From Pseudoduganella plicata (lineage in GTDB: Bacteria; Pseudomonadota; Gammaproteobacteria; Burkholderiales; Burkholderiaceae_D), in contig NZ_CP038026.1 of the NCBI RefSeq assembly GCF_004421005.1, positions 4,836,001-4,900,000 of the forward strand: a DNA stretch of 64,000 nucleotides. The letters run 5' to 3'. The notes beneath the pieces are model-generated. The model did no database searches. It was not told the DNA's origin and saw only the letters and a program-made list of their open reading frames with translations. Of this stretch, positions 8,058-16,593 are shown piece by piece. The translations under genes were made by a program, and so were the position numbers. How positions within the stretch are numbered: position 1 is the first letter of the stretch; each line of letters opens with the position of its first letter.

Positions 8058-9522
8058 CGCCGCTCCTGACCGAGCGCAGGAACTCTCGCAGCTGCGGCTG
8101 ATCCGCATAGGCGACGTTGAAGCGGAACCAGATCGAGCGGCTCGGGCGCAGCATGAAGAACTCGTTCGGCGCCAGCAGGATGCCGGCACGCAGCGCGGCG
8201 TCCGCGATGATGCGGCCGTTGCGTAGCGCCGTCGGTGCCGTGTGCCAGCCTGCGCTGACGAACATGCCGCCGCGTGGCCGCGCCACGGGCGTCATGCCCA
8301 CGTCGCGCAGCGCATCGATGGTGCGTTCGCGGCCCGCGTCCAGCTGCACCACCAGCTTCTCGACCATGCGGCGGTAGGGCCGCGCCGTGATGGCATGGTG
8401 GACCGCGCGCTCGTTCACTTCCGACGTCGTCAACCCCGTCAGCATCTTCACGCGTACCAGTTCCGGCAGCAGCGAAGCGGAAGCGCAGATGGATCCGACC
8501 CGCAACACGGGCGACAGCGTCTTGGAGAAGCTGCCGACGCGGATGACGCGCCGCAGTCCGTCCAGCGCGGCCAGCGATGCCTCCCCGCGCAGGGCAAGTT
8601 CGCGGTAGATGTCGTCCTCCACCAGCCAGAAGTCGAACTGCTCGGAAAGTAGCAACAGGCGGTGCGCCTGCGCCGGCGACAGCGACGTGCCGAGAGGATT
8701 CTGCAGCACGGTGTTCACGAACATCAGCTTGGGCTGCGCAATTTTCGCCTGTTCCGCCAGGATGTCCATGTCGATGCCATGGTCGTCGCGCGGGATGCCG
8801 ACGACAGTGCAGCCATGGTGGCGGATCAGCGAGAGCAGGTTGCTGTAGCCGGGATCTTCGACGAACACGGTGTCGCCCGGCCGCGTCAGCGTGCGCAGGA
8901 TCAGGTCGAACGCATGGGTGGCGCCGTGCGTCAGCAGGATCTGGTCCGGTTCGACGGGGAACAGCTCGTCCGACAGGGTGGCCGCCACGTGCTGGCGCAA
9001 CGATGGAAAACCCAGCGGGTGGCCATAGCCGCGCAGGCGGTTGGCCGGAATGCGCATGGCCTGGCGGACCGCGTCGAGGATCGTGTCCTCGCCATACCAC
9101 TCCGGTGGCAGCCAGCCGGCGCCCACCGGCAGCGCGTCCGTGACGCCCGTGTACAGTTCCGGCGTGAGCGCATCCACGGCGGCGGGACCGCTGGCGAAGG
9201 GCGGCGGCAGCAAGGTCGCCGGGACTTCCTGGCGCGCCACGAAATAGCCCGAGCCGCGGCGCGACGACAGCAGCCCCAGCGTGACGAGCCGGTCATAGGC
9301 TTCGACAACTGTAAAGGTACTGATGCCATTACACTTCGCGAACTGGCGCACGGACGGCATTTTCGTGCCGATGCGAAGTGCCTTTGCCAACACCATCTCC
9401 GTGACCGCCGCCACGATCTTGTCGACCAGGCTGCCCTTCTTTGCCCGCTCCAGCGGCAGTACCGGCCAGACGGGAGCAGCGCCCGCCATGCCTTGATCCG
9501 CCGCAACGTCCTCATGCGCCAT
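8050..9522 (-). CDS. MocR-type regulator (GntR helix-turn-helix fused to aminotransferase-like domain)
   Basis: A 490-residue fusion: a GntR winged helix at about residues 32-95 (MPSVRQFAKCNGISTFTVVEAY) followed by a fold-type I PLP aminotransferase-like domain. The PLP lysine is visible in GSFSKTLSP near residue 332. MocR proteins bind PLP and an amino compound and control nearby transaminase genes (GabR is the model). Here it is divergent from the beta-alanine transaminase gene, so beta-alanine or 3-aminoisobutyrate is the likely effector; that is inference. The start is preceded by GGGAG. The gene overlaps the downstream TetR gene, pairing two regulators in one transcript. Confidence 0.9.
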   Translation of the reverse strand: MAHEDVAADQGMAGAAPVWPVLPLERAKKGSLVDKIVAAVTEMVLAKALRIGTKMPSVRQFAKCNGISTFTVVEAYDRLVTLGLLSSRRGSGYFVARQEVPATLLPPPFASGPAAVDALTPELYTGVTDALPVGAGWLPPEWYGEDTILDAVRQAMRIPANRLRGYGHPLGFPSLRQHVAATLSDELFPVEPDQILLTHGATHAFDLILRTLTRPGDTVFVEDPGYSNLLSLIRHHGCTVVGIPRDDHGIDMDILAEQAKIAQPKLMFVNTVLQNPLGTSLSPAQAHRLLLLSEQFDFWLVEDDIYRELALRGEASLAALDGLRRVIRVGSFSKTLSPVLRVGSICASASLLPELVRVKMLTGLTTSEVNERAVHHAITARPYRRMVEKLVVQLDAGRERTIDALRDVGMTPVARPRGGMFVSAGWHTAPTALRNGRIIADAALRAGILLAPNEFFMLRPSRSIWFRFNVAYADQPQLREFLRSVRSGDE

Positions 9523-9718
9523 CGTTGACTCCCGTCGCAGAACTGTATTGTTTTAACTACCTGTACGGTTGGAAGGTTTTTCCGATTGTGTATATGTGCC
9601 ATAGTGAACGGCGTGACTATTATTGCATCATCATTTTGCCAACTGGTAAATTTTTTTACGGGTTGTCAAAGCGGACCGTAAGCAAATCACGTCGCAAGCC
9701 AGCCACAAGGAGAACACA
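9523..9718. promoter_or_regulatory. Divergent promoter region of mocR-like and omega-transaminase genes
   Basis: This 196-bp region is AT-rich for this genome, with several poly-T and poly-A tracts near 9640-9660. It must hold the promoters of both the regulator (minus) and the catabolic operon (plus). CTGTACGGTTGG near 9560 and CCAACTGGTAA near 9639 look like partly inverted versions of each other and could be the MocR or TetR site. I cannot fix the -35/-10 boxes with confidence. Confidence 0.45.
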
Positions 9719-11035
9719 ATGAACGAGTCCCGCCCGGAGTCGATGGCAGCCTTCTGGATGCCGTTCACGAACAACCGGGATTTCAAGGCCAGCCCACGCC
9801 TGCTGGTCTCCGCCGCCGGCGTGCACTACAAGGACGTCGACGGTAACGAGATCCTCGACGGCACCGCCGGCCTGTGGTGCGTTCCATGCGGCCACGCGCA
9901 GCCGAAGATCGTGGCGGCGGTGCGCGAAATGGTGGGCCAGCTGGACTTCGCGCCGACGTTCCAGATGGGCCATCCGGCCGCGTTCGACCTGGCCGACAGG
10001 CTGATGGCCTACACCAACCACCGCTTCGGCCACGTCTTCTATACCAACTCCGGTTCCGAGGCGGTCGACACGGCACTGAAAATGGCGCTGGCGTACCACC
10101 GGGCACGCGGCGAGGCGAGCCGCACCCGCTTCATCGGCCGCGAACGAGGCTACCACGGGGTCGGCTTCGGCGGCATTTCCGTCGGCGGCATTGCCGCCAA
10201 CCGCAAGCCGTATGGCACCTTGCTGCCCGGTGTCGATCACCTGCCGCACACGCACGACATCGGGAAGAACGCTTTTACGCGCGGCGAACCGGAATACGGC
10301 GCGCACCTGGCGGACGAGCTGGAACGTATCGTCGCGCTGCACGACGCCTCGACGATCGCCGCCGTTGTCGTCGAACCCGTGGCCGGCTCCACGGGCGTGC
10401 TGATTCCGCCGAAGGGCTACCTGAAGCGGCTGCGCGAGCTGTGCACGAAGCACGGCATCCTGCTGATCTTCGACGAAGTCATCACCGGGTTCGGGCGCAT
10501 GACGACGCCGTTCGCGGCGGACTACTTCGATGTCGAACCGGACATGATGACGACCGCGAAGGGCCTGACCAATGGCACGGTGCCGATGGGCGCCGTGTTC
10601 TCGAAGCGCTTCGTGCACGACGCGTTCATGGAAGGGCCGGCCGGCATCGAACTGTTCCACGGCTACACGTACTCGGGTCACCCGCTGGCCTGCGCGGCCG
10701 CGCTGGCCACGCTGGAAGTCTTCGAGGAACAGAAGATCCTCGACCATGCCAAAGGCCTGCAGGATTACTGGGCCGATGCCGTGTACTCGCTCAAGGACCT
10801 GCCGCACGTGATCGATCTGCGCTGCATCGGCCTGATCGCCGGCATCGAACTAGCGCCGATCGCCGGCAAGCCCGGCGCGCGCGCCTATGCCGCGTTCAAG
10901 AAGGCTTTCGCGGAAGGTGTGCTGATCCGCGTGACGGGCGACATCATCGCGCTGTCGCCACCGCTCGTCCTTGAAAAGCGCCATATCGACGAGCTGTTCG
11001 GCAAGCTGGCGAAGATTCTGAAGGAGCTGGACTGA
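9719..11035 (+). CDS. Beta-alanine (omega-amino acid):pyruvate aminotransferase
   Basis: A 438-residue class III PLP aminotransferase. Visible are the NSGSEAVDTALKMA cofactor-binding region, the conserved Asp in LLIFDEVITGFGR and the Schiff-base Lys281 in TTAKGLTNG. The PHTHDIGKNAFTRG region and overall length resemble the Pseudomonas omega-amino acid:pyruvate transaminase (EC 2.6.1.18). It would convert beta-alanine (from uracil) or 3-aminoisobutyrate (from thymine) plus pyruvate into malonate or methylmalonate semialdehyde plus alanine. AAGGAG precedes the ATG. It is the first gene of the operon continuing through alanine dehydrogenase and mmsA. Confidence 0.9.
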   Translation: MNESRPESMAAFWMPFTNNRDFKASPRLLVSAAGVHYKDVDGNEILDGTAGLWCVPCGHAQPKIVAAVREMVGQLDFAPTFQMGHPAAFDLADRLMAYTNHRFGHVFYTNSGSEAVDTALKMALAYHRARGEASRTRFIGRERGYHGVGFGGISVGGIAANRKPYGTLLPGVDHLPHTHDIGKNAFTRGEPEYGAHLADELERIVALHDASTIAAVVVEPVAGSTGVLIPPKGYLKRLRELCTKHGILLIFDEVITGFGRMTTPFAADYFDVEPDMMTTAKGLTNGTVPMGAVFSKRFVHDAFMEGPAGIELFHGYTYSGHPLACAAALATLEVFEEQKILDHAKGLQDYWADAVYSLKDLPHVIDLRCIGLIAGIELAPIAGKPGARAYAAFKKAFAEGVLIRVTGDIIALSPPLVLEKRHIDELFGKLAKILKELD

Positions 11036-11112
11036 CGGTCATATCCCCAACTGCACCGGAGGCCGGCACAACCGGCGCCCGGCCCGGCGGTCACCCATAA
11101 GGAGACATCATC

Positions 11113-12228
11113 ATGCTCGTAGGCGTACCCAAGGAAATCAAGAACCAGGAATCGCGCGTCGGCCTGACGCCGGCCAGCGTCAGGGAACTGGCGCTGCGGG
11201 GCCACCAGGTGCTGGTGCAGCGCCATGCCGGCGCGGCGATCGGCCTGTCCGACGAGATGTACGGCGCGGCCGGCGCCACCATCGTCGCGACGGCGCAGGA
11301 GATCTTCGAGCGGGCGGACATGATCGTCAAGGTCAAGGAGCCGCAGGCGCAGGAATGCGCGATGCTGCGCCCGGACCAGATCCTGTACACCTACCTGCAC
11401 CTGGCGCCCGATCCCGAACAGACGAAGGCACTGATCGCATCGGGTGCCGTCTGCATCGCCTACGAAACCATCACGGGGCCCGGCGGCGGCCTGCCGCTGC
11501 TGGCGCCGATGAGCGAAGTGGCGGGCCGCATGTCGATCCAGGCCGGCGCCGCGCACCTCGAAAAATCCAAGGGCGGCATGGGGCTGCTGCTGGGCGGCGT
11601 GCCGGGCGTGGCGCCGGGCCATGTCGCCATTATCGGCGCCGGTGTCGTCGGCACCAATGCGCTGCAGATGGCCATCGGCCTTGGCGCGCGCGTGACGATC
11701 CTCGACAAGAACGTGGACCGGCTGCGCCAGATCGATCTCGTGTTCGGCAACCGCGTGCAGACGATGTATTCGACTGCGCACACGATCGAGGAAGCGGTGC
11801 TGGATGCGGACCTCGTCATCGGCGGCGTGCTGGTGCCCGGCGCGGCTGCGCCGAAGCTCGTCACCCGCGCAATGGTGGCGGCCATGAAGGCGGGCGCGGT
11901 GGTCGTCGATGTCGCCATCGACCAGGGTGGCTGTTTCGAAACGTCGCGCGCGACTACTCATGAGGCGCCCACGTTCGTTGTCGACGATGTGGTGCATTAC
12001 TGCGTGGCGAACATGCCGGGCGCCGTCGCGCGCACCTCAACGTTTGCCTTGAACAACGCCACCATCGGTCATGCGGTGGCGCTGGCGGACAAGGGCTGGG
12101 CCAAGGCCATGGCCGCGAACCCGCACCTGAAGAACGGACTGAATGTATGCCGGGGCAAGGTCACCTATGAAGCGGTGGCCCATGCCCTCGGCCATGACTA
12201 CCTGCCGGCCGATGCCTTGCTGGCCTGA
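11113..12228 (+). CDS. ald: Alanine dehydrogenase
   Basis: A 371-residue NAD-dependent enzyme that oxidises L-alanine to pyruvate and ammonia (EC 1.4.1.1). Recognisable features are the start MLVGVPKEIKNQESRVGLTP, the substrate Lys in ADMIVKVKEPQ, the catalytic His in YTYLHLAPD and the Rossmann GAGVVGTNA. In this operon it closes a loop: the upstream transaminase turns pyruvate into alanine and this enzyme regenerates the pyruvate, releasing pyrimidine nitrogen as ammonia. The ATG follows AAGGAGACATCATC. The gap to mmsA is only 13 bases. Confidence 0.95.
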   Translation: MLVGVPKEIKNQESRVGLTPASVRELALRGHQVLVQRHAGAAIGLSDEMYGAAGATIVATAQEIFERADMIVKVKEPQAQECAMLRPDQILYTYLHLAPDPEQTKALIASGAVCIAYETITGPGGGLPLLAPMSEVAGRMSIQAGAAHLEKSKGGMGLLLGGVPGVAPGHVAIIGAGVVGTNALQMAIGLGARVTILDKNVDRLRQIDLVFGNRVQTMYSTAHTIEEAVLDADLVIGGVLVPGAAAPKLVTRAMVAAMKAGAVVVDVAIDQGGCFETSRATTHEAPTFVVDDVVHYCVANMPGAVARTSTFALNNATIGHAVALADKGWAKAMAANPHLKNGLNVCRGKVTYEAVAHALGHDYLPADALLA

Positions 12229-12241
12229 CCTGAAAGAGACC

Positions 12242-13734
12242 ATGGACACCATCACCCATTACATCGGCGGCAGCACCGTCGACACGCGCAGCGGCCGCTA
12301 TGCCGACGTCTTCAACCCGGCGCTGGGCGAGCCCGTCGCGCGCGTGGCGCTGGGGACCTTTGAAGAAGTCGATGCCGCCGTGCGCGCCGCCGAGGCGGCA
12401 TTCCCGGCCTGGTCGAACACGCCGCCGCTGGCGCGCGCCCGCATCCTGTCGACATACCTGCAGCTGTGCCAGCAGCACACGGAAGACTTCGCGGCGATGC
12501 TGACGCGCGAACACGGCAAGACGCTGGCCGACGCACGCGGCGAGGTGGCACGGGGCATCGAAGTGGTCGAATTCGCGGTCGGCATTCCGCACCTGTTGAA
12601 GGGCGAATTCACCGACCAGATCGCGCGCGGCATCGACGCGTGGTCGATGCGCCAGCCGCTCGGTGTCGTGGCCGGCATCACGCCCTTCAACTTCCCCGTC
12701 ATGGTACCGATGTGGATGTTCCCGGTGGCGCTCGCGTGCGGCAATACCTTCATCCTGAAGCCGTCCGAGCGCGACCCTTCGCCATCGCTGCTGCATGCGC
12801 GGTTGCTGAAAGAAGCCGGTTTGCCCGATGGCGTGTTCAACGTGGTCCAGGGCGACAAGGTCACCGTCGATGCGCTGCTTGAGCACCCGACCGTGCAGGC
12901 GATCAGCTTCGTCGGCTCGACGCCGATCGCGGAATACATCTACGCCAAAGGCAGCGCGATGGGCAAGCGCGTACAGGCACTTGGCGGTGCCAAGAACCAC
13001 GCCGTCGTCATGCCCGATGCGGACATGGAGATGACCGTCGACGCGCTGGTCGGCGCCGCATACGGCTCCGCCGGCGAACGTTGCATGGCCATCTCCGTCG
13101 TAGCGGCGGTGGGCGAGGCGGCCGACACCCTGGTCGCCGCACTGAAAGGGCGCACGGCCGCACTGAAAATCAGCGACGGCACGGCGCCGGACGCCGAAAT
13201 GGGGCCCGTCGTGACGGGCGCCGCAAAGCAGCGCATCGAGAAACTGATCGGCGAGGGCGTCGAGCAGGGCGCGGCGCTGGTGGTCGATGGCCGCAATTGC
13301 CGCGTGCCGGACCGCCCCAACGGCTTTTTCGTCGGCGGCACCCTGTTCGATCACGTGACGCCGGAGATGTCGATCTACAAGGAAGAGATCTTCGGCCCGT
13401 GCTGTGCGTGGTGCGCCTGCCGGACGTGGGCAGCGCCGTGGAGCTGATCAACCGTAACGAATACGGCAACGGCGTGGCGATCTTCACGCGCGACGGCGGC
13501 GTGGCGCGCGAATTCGTGCGGCAGATCCAGGTGGGGATGGTGGGCGTGAACGTGCCGCTGCCGGTGCCAATGGCCTTCAACAGCTTCGGCGGCTGGAAGC
13601 GCAGCCTGTTCGGCGACCACCATGCCTACGGCCCCGAGGGCGTGCGCTTCTACACGCGGCATAAGGCCGTGATGCAGCGCTGGCCTAACACAGCCAGCGC
13701 TGGCGCGGAATTTGCATTCCCACAGATGAAGTAA
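12242..13734 (+). pseudogene. mmsA: CoA-acylating (methyl)malonate-semialdehyde dehydrogenase, frameshifted
   Basis: With one base restored this is a 497-residue enzyme that converts malonate or methylmalonate semialdehyde, NAD and CoA to acetyl- or propionyl-CoA plus CO2 (EC 1.2.1.27). Visible are GITPFNFPVMVPMWMFP, the LGGAKNHAVVMPD stretch and catalytic Cys281 in AGERCMAIS. The frame breaks at 13397-13400: after KEEIFGP the expected VLCVVRLPDVGSAVELINRN continues in another frame to 13734. One missing C or G restores it. As given, the frame would stop at 13447. Neighbours and strong conservation on both sides argue for a recent mutation or an assembly error. Confidence 0.88.
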
Positions 13735-13765
13735 GCCCGCGTCGAAGTCCGCGGCCGATGCGCAT

Positions 13766-13791
13766 GGGGACTGTCCCTCAGGGACTGCCCC
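13766..13791. repeat. GGGGACTGTCCC palindromic repeat in the mmsA-preT spacer
   Basis: GGGGACTGTCCC at 13766-13777 is followed by the related GGGACTGCCCC at 13781-13791. The same GCATGGGGACTGTCCC core recurs in the preA-transporter spacer, and both places are followed by an ACGTTCA. This is a short interspersed palindrome, not coding. Confidence 0.6.
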
Positions 13792-13834
13792 CAACGTTCA
13801 ACCAGCACAGTGATGTCTCAAAACAGGACCAGCC

Positions 13835-15201
13835 ATGCTAGAAGCTTTGAACTACATCCCTCATCCGACCGCCAGCAACGGCGAACTGGCCACGCACTTC
13901 ACGGACCTCGCACCACCCTGAGCGCGCGCCAGGCAGCCATCGAGTCGGCCCGCTGCCTGTACTGCTACGACGCGCCATGCACGCGCGTCTGCCCATCTGA
14001 AATCGACGTGGCCAGCTTCATCCGCAATATCCACGACGGTAACGTGGATGGCGCCGCCACCGGCATCCTGAAGCAGAACATCTTCGGCGGCAGCTGCGCG
14101 CGCGTGTGCCCGACGGAGATCCTGTGCGAGGACGCCTGCGTGCGCAATCACGACGTGGAAGGGCGGCCTGTCCGGATCGCGCTGCTGCAGCGCTACGCGA
14201 CGGACAACATGTCGTTCGTCGATCATCCGTTCGCGCGGGCGCAGCCGACCGGCAGAACGATTGCCGTCGTGGGAGCGGGCCCGGCGGGACTGTCGTGCGC
14301 GCACCGGCTGGCGATGCTGGGGCACGACGTCGTCGTCTTCGAAGCGCAGCCGAAGGCCGGTGGCCTGAACGAATACGGCATCGCGAAATACAAGCTGACG
14401 GACGGCTTCGCCCAACGCGAAGTGGAGTTCCTGCTGGGGATCGGCGGTATCGAGATCCGGTACGGTCAAAAGCTGGGGGAGAACCTGCACCTGAAGGACC
14501 TGCACGCGCGATACGATGCCGTGTTCCTGGGCATCGGCCTGGGCGCCAGCCGCCGGCTGGGACTGACGGGAGAGGACGCACCGGGCCTGCTGGCCGCGGT
14601 GGACTACATCGCCGCGCTGCGCCAGACCGACGACCTGGCGGCGCTGCCCGTGCCGCGCCGGGCCATTGTCATCGGCGCGGGCAACACGGCGGTCGACATG
14701 GCCGTGCAGGTCGGGCGTCTCGGCGCGGAACTGGTCACGCTGGTGTACCGGCGCGGCTTCGACGCGATGAGCGCCACCCGTCACGAGCAGGAAATCGCCA
14801 AGGCCAACCTGGTGCGGATGGTGACGTGGGCGCAGCCCCGTGAAGTGCTGATCGACGGGGCGGGGCGCGTGCGCGGCCTGAAGCTGGAGAAGACGGCGCT
14901 GCAAGACGGCCAGCTGGTCGGCACCGGCGAGACGTTCGAGATTGCCGCCGATGCCGTCTTCAAGGCCATCGGGCAGAGCATGGCGGAAGCGTCGCTGGCC
15001 GATCCGCTGGCCACGCTGCTCAAGCGCAGCGGCGACAAGATCGAGGTGGACAACCATTTCCGCACGGCGCTGCCGGGCATCTATGCGGGCGGCGATTGCG
15101 TGGCGCCAGGCCAGGACCTGACGGTGCAGGCCGTCCAGCATGGCAAGCTGGCCGCGCTGGCCATCCACGCCGATCTGCTGATGAATATGGAGGTAGCGTG
15201 A
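13835..15201 (+). pseudogene. preT: Dihydropyrimidine dehydrogenase flavoprotein subunit PreT, frameshifted
   Basis: PreT passes electrons from NADH (FAD, 4Fe-4S) to PreA for reduction of uracil and thymine. The ATG at 13835 has AGGA upstream and gives a family-like start (MLEALNYIPHP), but this frame hits TGA at 13919-13921. Restoring one C in the CCC at 13916-13918 joins it to the remaining frame. That frame shows CLYCYDAPC, CPSEID, CARVCPTEILCEDAC, the FAD motif VVGAGPAGLSCAH and the NADH motif VIGAGNTAVDMAV. The intact product would be 455 residues. A 463-residue alternative starting at 13810 exists but its first 40 residues look unrelated to the family. Its stop overlaps the preA start. 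Confidence 0.88.
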
Positions 15202-16493
15202 TGAAGGCTGACCTGAGCATCGATTTTTGCGGCATCAAGGCGCCGAACCCGTTCTGGCTGGCGTCCGCGCCACCAACCGACAAGGCCTATAACGTCATCC
15301 GCGCGTTCGAGGCGGGGTGGGGCGGCGTGGTCTGGAAGACGCTGGGCGAGGACCCGCCGGCCGTCAACGTGTCGTCGCGCTATTCCGCCATCTACGGCAA
15401 GAACCGCGAGGTGGTCGGCTTCAACAACATCGAGCTGATCACCGACCGCTCGCTGGAGATCAATCTGCGCGAGATCACGGCCGTCAAGGAAGCCTGGCCG
15501 GATCGCGCCATCGTCGTCTCGCTGATGCTGCCGTGCGAGGAGCACTACTGGGCCGACATCCTGCCGAAGGTCGAGGCGACAGGGGCGGACGGCATCGAGC
15601 TCAATTTCGGCTGCCCGCACGGCATGCCGGAACGTGGCATGGGCGCGGCCGTCGGCCAGGTGCCGGAATACGTGCAGCTGGTCACCAGCTGGTGCAAGAA
15701 GCACAGCCGGCTGCCCGTCATCGTCAAGCTGACGCCGAACATTACCGACATCCGCCAGCCGGCGCGCGCCGCCAGGGCGGGCGGTGCCGACGCCGTCTCG
15801 CTGATCAACACCATCAACTCGATCACCTCGATCGACCTGGATCGCATGGTGGCGCTGCCGACGGTGGGCGGAGCCAGCACGCATGGCGGCTATTGCGGTA
15901 CGGCGGTCAAGCCGATCGCGCTGAACATGGTGGCCGAGATCGCCCGTGACCCTGCCACGCAGGGCCTGCCCATTTCCGGCATCGGCGGCATCAACAACTG
16001 GCGCGACGCGGCCGAATTCATCGCGCTGGGCGCCGGCTGCGTGCAGGTCTGCACGGCCGCCATGCTGCACGGCTTCCGCATCGTCGAGGAGATGAAGGAC
16101 GGGCTGGCGCGCTGGATGGACTCGAAGGGCTACCGCACGCTGGCCGATTTTGCCGGCAAGGCCGTGCCCAACACGACGGACTGGAAATACCTGGACATGA
16201 ACTACAAGGTGATTGCCCGGATCGACCAGTCGGCCTGCATCGGCTGCGGCAAGTGCCACGTCGCCTGCGAGGACACGTCGCACCAGGCCGTCGCCCGGCT
16301 GATCGATCCCGCCAGCGGCGCGCGCACCTACCAGGTCATCGACAAGGAATGCGTCGGCTGCAACCTGTGCGAGATCACGTGCCCGGTCCAGGGCTGCATC
16401 ACGATGGTGCCGCAGCAAACCGGCCTGCCGTACATGAACTGGACGCAGGACCCGCGCAATCCGCGTGCGGAAAAAGTGCCTACCGCCGCCTGA
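15201..16493 (+). CDS. preA: NAD-dependent dihydropyrimidine dehydrogenase subunit PreA
   Basis: A 430-residue catalytic subunit that reduces uracil and thymine to their 5,6-dihydro forms. It has an FMN-binding barrel of the dihydroorotate dehydrogenase type (APNPFWLASAPPT, ELNFGCPHGM, ISGIGGINNW). A C-terminal ferredoxin-like domain follows with two cysteine clusters (CIGCGKCHVAC and CVGCNLCEITCPVQGC). The ATG shares a base with the preT stop and is preceded by GGAGG inside preT, so the two subunits are translationally coupled. It is the second subunit of the PreTA complex at the head of the reductive pathway. Confidence 0.96.
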   Translation: MKADLSIDFCGIKAPNPFWLASAPPTDKAYNVIRAFEAGWGGVVWKTLGEDPPAVNVSSRYSAIYGKNREVVGFNNIELITDRSLEINLREITAVKEAWPDRAIVVSLMLPCEEHYWADILPKVEATGADGIELNFGCPHGMPERGMGAAVGQVPEYVQLVTSWCKKHSRLPVIVKLTPNITDIRQPARAARAGGADAVSLINTINSITSIDLDRMVALPTVGGASTHGGYCGTAVKPIALNMVAEIARDPATQGLPISGIGGINNWRDAAEFIALGAGCVQVCTAAMLHGFRIVEEMKDGLARWMDSKGYRTLADFAGKAVPNTTDWKYLDMNYKVIARIDQSACIGCGKCHVACEDTSHQAVARLIDPASGARTYQVIDKECVGCNLCEITCPVQGCITMVPQQTGLPYMNWTQDPRNPRAEKVPTAA

Positions 16494-16499
16494 GCCTGA

Positions 16500-16564
16500 G
16501 GACTGTCCCCGCATGGGGACTGTCCCCGACTTTAACCACTGACGCATGCCGGACCGTCCCCGAC
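16500..16564. repeat. Three ACTGTCCCCG-type repeats in the preA-transporter spacer
   Basis: Copies lie at 16500-16511 (GGACTGTCCCCG), 16515-16528 (GGGGACTGTCCCCG) and 16551-16564 (GGACCGTCCCCGAC). The middle copy is a near-perfect palindrome. They fill most of the 100-bp gap and match the repeat at 13766. They may form hairpins that tune expression within the operon; that is inference. Confidence 0.6.
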
Positions 16565-16593
16565 GTTCATCACAAACCCAACCGGAGAAACGC

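Noticed and set aside
13810..13834. preT starting at ATG 13810 without any frameshift
   Set aside because: The first 40 residues would be MMSQNRTSHARSFEL-like and unrelated to PreT, while the next frame gives a family-like N-terminus with a good ribosome-binding site.
13397..13921. Programmed ribosomal frameshifting in mmsA and preT
   Set aside because: Neither site has a slippery heptamer with a following hairpin, neither family is known to frameshift, and the same type of break occurs in four other unrelated genes.
16546..16593. ATG start for the NCS1 transporter at 16546
   Set aside because: It lies in the palindromic spacer repeat, lacks a ribosome-binding site and adds a basic leader not seen before NCS1 transporters.
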